Assembly: GCA_905221605.1 (NCBI GenBank)
Contig: CAJNDS010002513.1
Location: 310,001-374,000, forward strand
Reading direction: 5' to 3'
Source: Symbiodinium natans
Taxonomy: Eukaryota > Sar > Dinophyceae > Suessiales > Symbiodiniaceae
DNA: 64,000 bases
The notes below the pieces were generated by a model. It was not told the DNA's origin. It saw only the letters and a program-made list of their open reading frames with translations, and did not search any database. Positions 57,051 to 64,000 of the stretch are shown in pieces (within the stretch, counting starts at the first letter, position 1; the number at the start of each line of letters is the position of its first letter). Both the position numbers and the translations under genes were made by a program.

Positions 57051-59070
57051 TGGCCGACAAGGTCTCCCTTCTAGCACCCATGCATTGCAGAGCCGGAACG
57101 GCAAAGAGCATGCAGCACTGTCAAGCCTCGAGGTTCGCCATGGCCCATGACAGGTGGCCGAGGTCACGCCAGGTCAGACGCCCTTGTGAGAGGAGCTCGC
57201 TCGCCGTGACCCTCAATGCTAGCAGATGCTAGCAGTATCATCAGGTGATGGAAAGATCAGCTTAAGGCTGGCCAAGTGACAGCAGTTTGGAGAGGATCGC
57301 TTCCTCTGAAAATCCGACGGAAGCCATGCACCACACCTCAGAAACTTAAGCCTAAAGATGACTGCCGAAACCTTTGCTGAAAGAACGGCATACAGACACT
57401 TGCTACAGTCCATGCGCGGCACCAGCAGCACGACTTCTTGTGGCGTCCTTGCATTCTCAGTCGAAATCTCACGCTCTTGCGTGCTCTTGCTTGCTCTTGC
57501 TTCTCGCACCATAACTGCATCCAGGTCTCGCCCGGCGGAGGGCCGCTGGTGCGCACATGGAGCGCAGCAACTGCAAATCCTGTGTGGGATCCAGGATACA
57601 GACACGCAGAGGTGAAAAGGGGCCGACCCTCGCCAAAACCATCCAACCGTACCCTGTCAAAACAAAGCCTCTGGAAGCAGCGACGGTTGCTGCGCGAGCC
57701 TCCAGGTCATGAGGCCAACCCCAGCACACTCGACAAAGCTGCACACACCACCCAAGCAGGCAGGAGCAAATAGTGCGAACAAAGTATTCCAAGGTTCCTC
57801 CGCGCGAAATTTTGCAGCGTTCCATCTTCAACTGCACCTGTCGCACTTAATCCGACACTAGCAGACAGTATCAGCCCAAAAGCATCTTATCAAGATGACG
57901 TGCTGTGTAAACTGCACATTATGAATTTGACGCGCTTCCAGAGCTTCCCAAATTACACTGGACAAGGGCAGGCAACATGGCGAGATGCATGTCACGAGCG
58001 CCTGATGGACTTCTGCCAAGCGTTTGGAGCGACCACTGCCACTGTTCCTAGATCCAGGGAGAGACGTGCTTCACAGCTGCTCCTGCGATGGCACCGTGGC
58101 GGCCCAACTTGGACCATCAACAGGCTTTGGCTCTCTTGGACTCTGCCACCACCGAGCCGCAGCACTGTCGCAGGCCATTCCCGTGGAGCCCAGACTGATT
58201 GCATCGTGTTGCAGTCCTTGGGTCAGACTGCAGCATATGATCATCATACCAGTAACAATAAAAAGACGGTACTACTATGAATCATAACCAGACGATAACA
58301 ACACTAATAACAATACTTATGGTGATAAGAACAAACCAATTAGCTACCAACATTCAGGCGGAGGCGCTCTGTTGAGGCATGGTCCAAAGAAGGTGAAGCA
58401 CAACCGTCCATTGCTTCACCTCGGCTGAACCTTAACCCAGCAGGGAAGCATGGCGAGCACATCGCTCATGAAAATTCGTGGCTGGCTGGCAAGCTGCTTT
58501 CTCGCAGGCATGCATAGCTGCATTGATGGCGATGACATTCCTGGCAGGCAGGGAAGTTCAAGACACGGTCCGGGATTATACACGACCGTACGGCCTAAAG
58601 CAGAAGGGCTTCACTGCTCCTTGCCCAGTGCAAAAAAGCAAATGGCTCAAAGTCGAACTTGTGAAGTTGTGAAGTCGTCGGCACAACGTCCGTCCAGAAT
58701 GCAACGAGTCACAGGTGCAGCCATGCATCGGCTGCAACAGAGATGCCGTCATGTCCTTGTACAAAGCCAGCGCTGCCTTTGGCCACAAAAACACTTTCAG
58801 ATGGCAAAGAGGAGCTACGTACCTAACTTATACATCCTTTGATTGCAAAGTCCAGGTACGGACATGTCCACACCCAATGCCAAGATGCTTGCCATTGGCT
58901 GGACCGGGCACACGCGCTAATGGCCGCGCACACACCAATGGTGTCTCGCCTGAGGTCCTGCCATTGCTGCGCAGGGCACACCGCTTAAGAAACGCAACGA
59001 AGAAACTACATGGTTCGCGGTTGGTTCCCGCGCGTGGTACAAAAGGCATGTTCTCAAGAACAACGGACGT
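57051..59070. other. No firm gene; possible 5' exons of the unidentified gene
   Basis: Minus-strand phrases VVLLVPRMDCSKCLYAVLSA (near 57440-57370) and LTGYGWMVLARVGPFSPLRV (near 57665-57605) look coding but could not be joined. From 57.9 to 59.0 kb I recognise nothing. Confidence 0.35.
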
Positions 59071-59073
59071 GCA

Positions 59074-59400
59074 GAAAACATCGGCAGGGTGGCTTTTCAG
59101 GAGCAGAGGAAGATTTTTGCCATTTTGGGGGGCATGCTATTTCCAGTTGGTTTTGGTGATTTTTGCAAAGTGACTCTCAGGAGAAACCGAAAACATCGGC
59201 AGGCATGGGTTTTTTTTCGCACTGCAGGAAACCTGGTCCATTTTGGCGGGCATGCTGTTGAGGCTGTTTGGCTATTTGTTATTTGTTGGGTTTGTTTTGA
59301 AGTCACTGTGAGGACATGCCGAAAACATCAGCAGGCGTGGGTTTTCAGCAGTAGAGGAAAACTTTGTCTATTTTTGGGGGCATGCTATTCGCCTAATTAG
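59074..59400. repeat. Tandem repeat, three units of about 115-130 bp
   Basis: Each unit contains AAAACATC(G/A)GCAGG, a TTTTC..CAG..GAGGAAA segment and GGCATGCT. Units begin near 59074, 59189 and 59322. It directly precedes the 141-bp array. Confidence 0.7.
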
Positions 59401-59524
59401 CTACAGTAGTTTTCGTGAAGTAACTCTCACTGTATTTATGGGGTAGAGATTTCGGAGTGGAAGGCCGGGTCATGGGTTTCATGTTGAGGGTTTTGTCTTG
59501 CAGGGTAACGCCGTAAATACCAGT

Positions 59525-59945
59525 GTTTTGGGCATAAAAGCTGTAAATACCAGTGTTTTTGGGCATGGTCGCGAAAGGCATGGACGCTTGTGATAGATTT
59601 CTTGTTCCACATCCTTGTGCAGTATGTAGTACAAAGAGGCGAACACGCTGCAAAAACATCAGTGTTTTGGGCATAAAACGCTGTAAAATACCGGTGTTTT
59701 TGGGCACGGTCGCGAAAGGCATGGACGCTTGTGATAGATTTCTTGTTCCACATCCTTGTGCAGTATGTAGTACAAAGAGGCGAACACGCTGCAAAAACAC
59801 CAGTGTTTTGGGCATAAAACGCTGTAAAATACCGGTGTTTTTGGGCACGGTCGCGAAAGGCATGGACGCTTGTGATAGATTTCTTGTTCCACATCCTTGT
59901 GCAGTATGTTGTACAAAGAGGCGAACACGCTGTAAAAAACACCAG
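59525..59945. repeat. 141-bp minisatellite, about three units
   Basis: ATGGACGCTTGTGATAG starts at 59580, 59721 and 59862, giving a period of exactly 141 bp with very few differences between units. Because 141 is a multiple of three, frames stay open on both strands and give long repetitive open frames that I regard as artefacts. It lies 3' of the PPR gene. Confidence 0.92.
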
Positions 59946-59984
59946 TCTTTTGCGCATGGACGCAATATGAATGACGTTCTTATC

Positions 59985-60053
59985 CCCCCCCCACCCCCCC
60001 CCCACCCCCCCCCCACCCCACCCCCCCCCCCCCCCCCCCACCCCCCCCCCCTC
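59985..60053. repeat. C-rich homopolymer tract
   Basis: Runs of 7-18 C interrupted by single A. It gives poly-Pro and poly-Gly frames that are artefacts. On the minus strand it is G-rich and could form a quadruplex. Confidence 0.95.
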
Positions 60054-60163
60054 AAAACCCCGAAAAAGTGCCAAAAGTGCCTGAAACTACACGTGCGGGT
60101 ACGCGCCGCACTCCAACTACATGACGACATGAGTCCGACGCAGAGAAATGCCCCCAGTCTGGC

Positions 60164-60873
60164 CTGGTTCACCATTTCAGAGAGCAGCACCAATGCCATG
60201 TCCCAGCTTCCCGCACGCTCACATGCCGTGATTGCAGAGTTCACGCAAACCTCATTCAAGGCACGCCGCTCGGACCTTACAAACCACATCCCAAATCCAT
60301 CAAGCTGACACTGTCTTGCTGCTTGCGTGATCGCGCTCTGATGCGGCACACTCAAAGCAGCCGAGCAGCAGCTCAAACAGCAAAGCCACAGCCATTTGCC
60401 AAGCTCCAGCCTTCCGACTTTTTCTTTGCAAACGGAGAGTGAACGAGGGCACAACACTCGCAATGCTCACGCGAGCCAAGCGTCATAGTCCAAACACCAC
60501 CTGGCCTTTGCACAAGCACTCACGACTGCACCATATGCAACGACGTCAGCTTCCGGCAGCTGTCTGAGAAGTTCCTGCGATATGGGGCTGTGGTTACTAT
60601 TCTCCCTGCTGCCCACAAGCTTGCACTCCACGGCGCTCCTTGCCGTGTTGCCCCAAGAACTCTGCAAGCCCAGGCTCCCGATACTTTGACTGTACCACGC
60701 CCACTGGGCTTGTTGGGGCTTCTCACGACAGACACGGCATGCTCGAAGCCCTCTAGAACCCTCTGGGGAAAACAAAGCCCTGAAGGACGTGGTCCCCTGT
60801 GTTGGTCCAGCGACGGCTGCCAGCGCCCCAGCAGCTCAAAGCCAGACACGACTGCTGTGCAGGCGATGGCATC
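60164..60873 (-). CDS. Pentatricopeptide-repeat (PPR) protein, partial model
   Basis: Exons: 60818-60873, 60736-60760 (25 nt), 60506-60574, about 60360-60410 and 60164-60250. They read DAIACTAVVSGFELLGRW, VLEGFEHA, ELLRQLPEADVVAYGAVVSA then CAKAGAWQMAVALLFELLL, and VCVNSAITACERAGSWDMAL then VLLSEMVNQ. The recurring pattern V-x-Y-x-A-x-x-x-A-C-x-x-x-x-x-W-x-x-A-L-x-L-L is the PPR helix pair, which in organelles binds RNA base by base. Donors are GC, GT, GC. The fourth exon meets a TGA if read through to the next donor at 60285, so there is a further small intron or the copy is damaged. The N-terminal part with a targeting peptide is not identified. Confidence 0.72.
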
Positions 60874-62997
60874 CTGTCGGCAGAAATCAGCGATTTTCAT
60901 TTTTGGACTTCCTCCGCTGGTTTCTAAGCCTCTCAGGCAGCTTAGGCCAGCCTAGCATCATAAGAAAGGATGGGTCTTGAGAATGTCATCTACTAGGTAA
61001 GAAGCACGACAAAGTTGCATGCGGCGACACAATGGGCTGCAGGAGACAGTGCTCGGTCTGGAACATCTTTGCCACTTGCTCTCAAAGTGATTGCAGCATG
61101 CAGCCTGCTCCAGCTTCTCTTGTGCCATCCTGCCATTCAGGCTGGAGACATGCACACTGCAAATAGGCTCTGGCACCAATCCCTTTCATCACCACTGAGC
61201 CTCGTGAACAGATCCAAAGCGCTGAGCCACGATGCAGCCCGTGCTGAAGCTGTCAAACCCTTGGGGCTCTTTGCAAAGACATCAAGGAAATTCAGGGAAA
61301 GCTTCTGCGGTTGCTGCCGCTTGTGCCAGCTCTGCGAGCCATCACGCCGAGTCGCCGTGCTCAGGACAATTTCGTTGCGTCGCAAACTCTGAGCCTGGCG
61401 ATTGGAAATGCCGACCAGAAGAATGCCAGCAGAGGAATGGCATCCATCCTGCCCCTTCTACAACTACGGTAGTTATGTCTTCTGTGGCACACATCACTAG
61501 GAGTATTGCATGCCCAAGACCGCCTCCATCTGGAGGAGGACCTCCACGGCCCATTCCCATTGCTCGCGTGAGCGTGCCAACGTCTTCATGGCTCCCGCAT
61601 AGCACGAGCTGCCTGGCAGTCTGACATCACGGCTACAAGGCACTGCGTTCGAGAAGGAACAAGCAAGATTTGCAGAAGGTCGGCAGCGAATACCCTGGAA
61701 TCAGCTAGACTCTGCTGTGGTACAGCGCATGCCGACACAGCAGGGCTGGAACTTCCAGCCAAGAGGCTGGCCACCACGTCTGCTGCTGCAAGCCTTTTCA
61801 CCAGTGCACATGCACAGGTGGCAAAACCAACTCTTCGCCAATCACATGGTCACATGCTTGGACCTCCCATGACTCAGCCAGGGAACTCCGCAAGAATCTG
61901 TATTCCGGCTGTCCAGGTTCCACCACGTTCTGCAGCAACGGCCTGGTAAAGATTGGCAAACCTATTCGAGGCCAAAACCACCGCCTGGATCTCCCTCTGT
62001 GTCTTAAAAAGACACATGATCAGCGCCGGCACAAAAAATGTCTTTCAGAGTGTGCAAGCCTCCAGTCATGCAGGTAGGATGGCGGACGCCATGAGTTTGG
62101 GTTTGCTTTGTTTACGCAAGTCCCTCAGCCCACAAGGGCACTCTTCCCGGTAGGGTGAAGAGGGTGAGCCTAGGTGCCTCTTTCTCTCCGGGCATCCTCA
62201 GGCCCCGGCTGCATTGTAATGGAAAACCGTGGCCTGTCCTCGCGACCTCCGGACAGCCCCCAGCCTGCAGAAAACGATAGAACCAAGCACAGGAGGGGTC
62301 TGGCCATAAGGACGAGAACAAGTTGAACTTCCGCTTACGGCAAACCGTCATCGTCAAGAGAGGTCGGCCATCGGAGAGTCTACTTATGAACAGGCAAGAC
62401 TCAGCAGAAGCCAAGCAGCAGCTGGGTCGAAGTCCTGCAATCCATATCCGATGTCCGCAACCTTCATGTCAGGCGCTAGGCATTCGCCCCAGAGCGCATC
62501 CCGTAGGTCAGCTGGCATAGCGTCACTCGGCAAGTCGGCGCAGCTCGTGTGACATGAGATTTCGTGTCGGAGCGGTCAGCACTTCACCACTTGCCCTGTC
62601 CCTTGCTTCTGTGCGTCAGATGTCTGGGTGCCAACTCCAGGCTTGAGACGGTCCAGTCATCAGCTGCGTTTGACGGAAGAAGTTAAACGAATCCGCAAGG
62701 CAGTAGGAATCGGTCAACGGCAAGCATGTTTGGGACCCTTCAACCCGCTTGCCACGAGTCAAACCGGCCCAAGCATGTCACTCAAATGTCTCTTCCGGCG
62801 GAGCTGCGACAGTCATGTACCATGTCAGGTAAGAAGACATCCATGGAGCTTCGGCATACTGGAGTTCCCGGCGACCTGCGGTACTCTGTGTCTACAGGCT
62901 CTTCGAAAATGGCGGCCTGAACTGAAGTCAAAGACTCCCCACGTAGATTTACAGCTGCGAAGTGAAGCACACAGCCGTTCGCAGCCGACTTGAACCA

Positions 62998-63034
<37 letters not shown>

Positions 63035-63296
63035 ACACACACAGAGAGAGCTGCCCTTTTGCCAGCTTCTGCTCCGACCATCTTCACGACTCAGGCATTT
63101 GCCACGTCGAAGTTTGTCGGAACCCGAACATTTACCATACTTACATCGCCGACATTCCAGGGCGCATGAGCTCAGAGCCTAGCTCAAAAGCATCTCTAGC
63201 TTGTCAGCTTGTTTCTTTCAGAGCCACACACGGAACATTTTGCGTGTTCGATGAAGTATCACGCAGTCATGGGCCCTTTCCTATCAAGCGATGTCA
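60874..63296. other. About 2.4 kb without a recognised gene
   Basis: It may contain 5' exons of the PPR gene; I could not identify further helix pairs with confidence. A CA microsatellite lies at 62997-63050. No other repeats were noticed. Confidence 0.45.
62997..63050. repeat. CA microsatellite
   Basis: A pure CA run followed by CAGAGACACACACAGAGAG. Confidence 0.92.
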
Positions 63297-63987
63297 TTAA
63301 CCATGAAAGGCCTTTAAGGCCAAACAAAGATACGGTGGAGAGGCTTCTGCGCTCCTCAGAGCAACAGACCCATTGAAGGTGAAAACATGATTTTCCAGCT
63401 GACGAAAGACCTCCTCGAACCTCTTCTCACCATACAGTATCGGCAGCAATCTGCTTGCTGCCATGTCGCGGACTTGCTCTTGCACCGGGTTCCACGCAGT
63501 GAAATTGCTGCCCTTTGGCTCCAGATAGCGCCAATAGTCCACCAGCAAAGCGGCCAAGTGAGCGTTTGCATATGCTCGCTGCTGTGCCTCACTCTGCTGT
63601 TCCAACAACGGAAGGAGCTCCTCCTGCATCAAAAAGGCAAGAAAGTGCTGGGAAAGGGTGTCTACCACGCTCTCATCCTCAAGAATGGCTTCAGGATGCA
63701 ATGTCTGCAACGGCTGATCAGCATATTCAGTAGCTGCTGAATACATCCGCCACACCTTCTCGCCCAAGCTTTGGTGCGAGGCCGTGGTTACCAGGCTTGC
63801 TAGGGGCGGCTTTGTGATGTCCCGACTCCAGCACGGGCTTGGGGCTCGCAACAGGCGCGGCACAGGGCTCAAGGGCCACTCCTGTGACAAGGGCCCAAGG
63901 CTCCAGCCTCCTCCACGCTGTCCTCGGTGTTGCACCAAAATTTTGAAGGAAGCCCAAGGGTCCTGCTCCGGCGTCAGGTACCAGGCC
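63297..63987 (-). CDS. Unidentified protein, last exon, gene continues beyond the window
   Basis: A single open frame of about 230 codons ends with a stop at 63297 and runs to an AG|G splice acceptor (TTCATTGCAG|GCC) at 63987, close to the window edge, so the rest of the gene lies outside. The middle part is clearly protein-like and helical: EYADQPLQTLHPEAILEDES, LPLLEQQSEAQQRAYANAHL, ALLVDYWRYLEPKGSNFTAW and SRLLPILYGEKRFEEVFRQL. No membrane segment or known motif. Function unknown. Confidence 0.6.
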
Positions 63988-64000
63988 TGCAATGAAGGGC

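Noticed and set aside
59393-60158. Downstream two thirds of the long minus-strand frame below the PPR exons
   Set aside because: Beyond the PPR exon the frame runs through a poly-Gly C tract and minisatellite; no domain and no exon-like conservation.
59553-60308. 251-codon plus-strand frame with repeated Cys-rich segments
   Set aside because: It is the 141-bp minisatellite plus a C tract read in frame; openness follows from the period being divisible by three, and the real PPR gene lies on the other strand.
1-64000. Spliced-leader RNA, tRNA or rRNA genes
   Set aside because: I looked for tRNA-like cloverleafs and the dinoflagellate leader-like words and saw none that I could defend.

Overview
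This is nuclear DNA of a eukaryote, most likely a dinoflagellate of the Symbiodiniaceae type. The clues are multi-exon genes whose introns mostly begin GC or GA rather than GT and end AG, almost always followed by G; very small exons; interstitial TTTAGGG-type telomere-like tracts; many micro- and minisatellites; decayed LINE-like reverse transcriptases; and the fact that every gene I can recognise lies on the minus strand. There is no bacterial gene organisation, and I see no rRNA, tRNA or CRISPR.

The main content (about 3.3-36.8 kb) is a head-to-tail array of five related genes, here called E, D, C, B and A in transcription order. Each encodes a single-domain, six-helix voltage-gated cation channel: a short N-terminal helical segment, S1-S6 with a pore loop, a degenerate then a canonical EF-hand, and a C-terminal coiled coil. 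Exon phases and splice sites could be worked out by hand for nearly all exons. B is complete at 596 residues. C, D and E are complete except for the linker before S1 and one junction near the end of D. A is followed only to the middle of S6. A and B form one subfamily and C, D and E another. The intergenic gaps are strikingly even, about 1.0-1.4 kb. C holds a 6.2 kb intron filled with repeats and a degenerate coding-like stretch.

To the right, after about 6.5 kb with little recognisable, lie a multi-EF-hand gene (43.3-45.6 kb), an RluA-family RNA pseudouridine synthase with a 15-nt exon (46.0-47.1 kb), an alpha-kinase-like fragment (49.8-50.2 kb), decayed LINE-like reverse transcriptase remnants (50.6-53.7 kb), an unidentified multi-exon gene (55-57 kb), minisatellites (59.1-60.05 kb), a pentatricopeptide-repeat gene (60.2-60.9 kb) and an unidentified exon running to the right edge (63.3-64.0 kb).

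All gene models are manual reconstructions from frame, phase and comparison between the copies; none is backed by transcripts or database searches.
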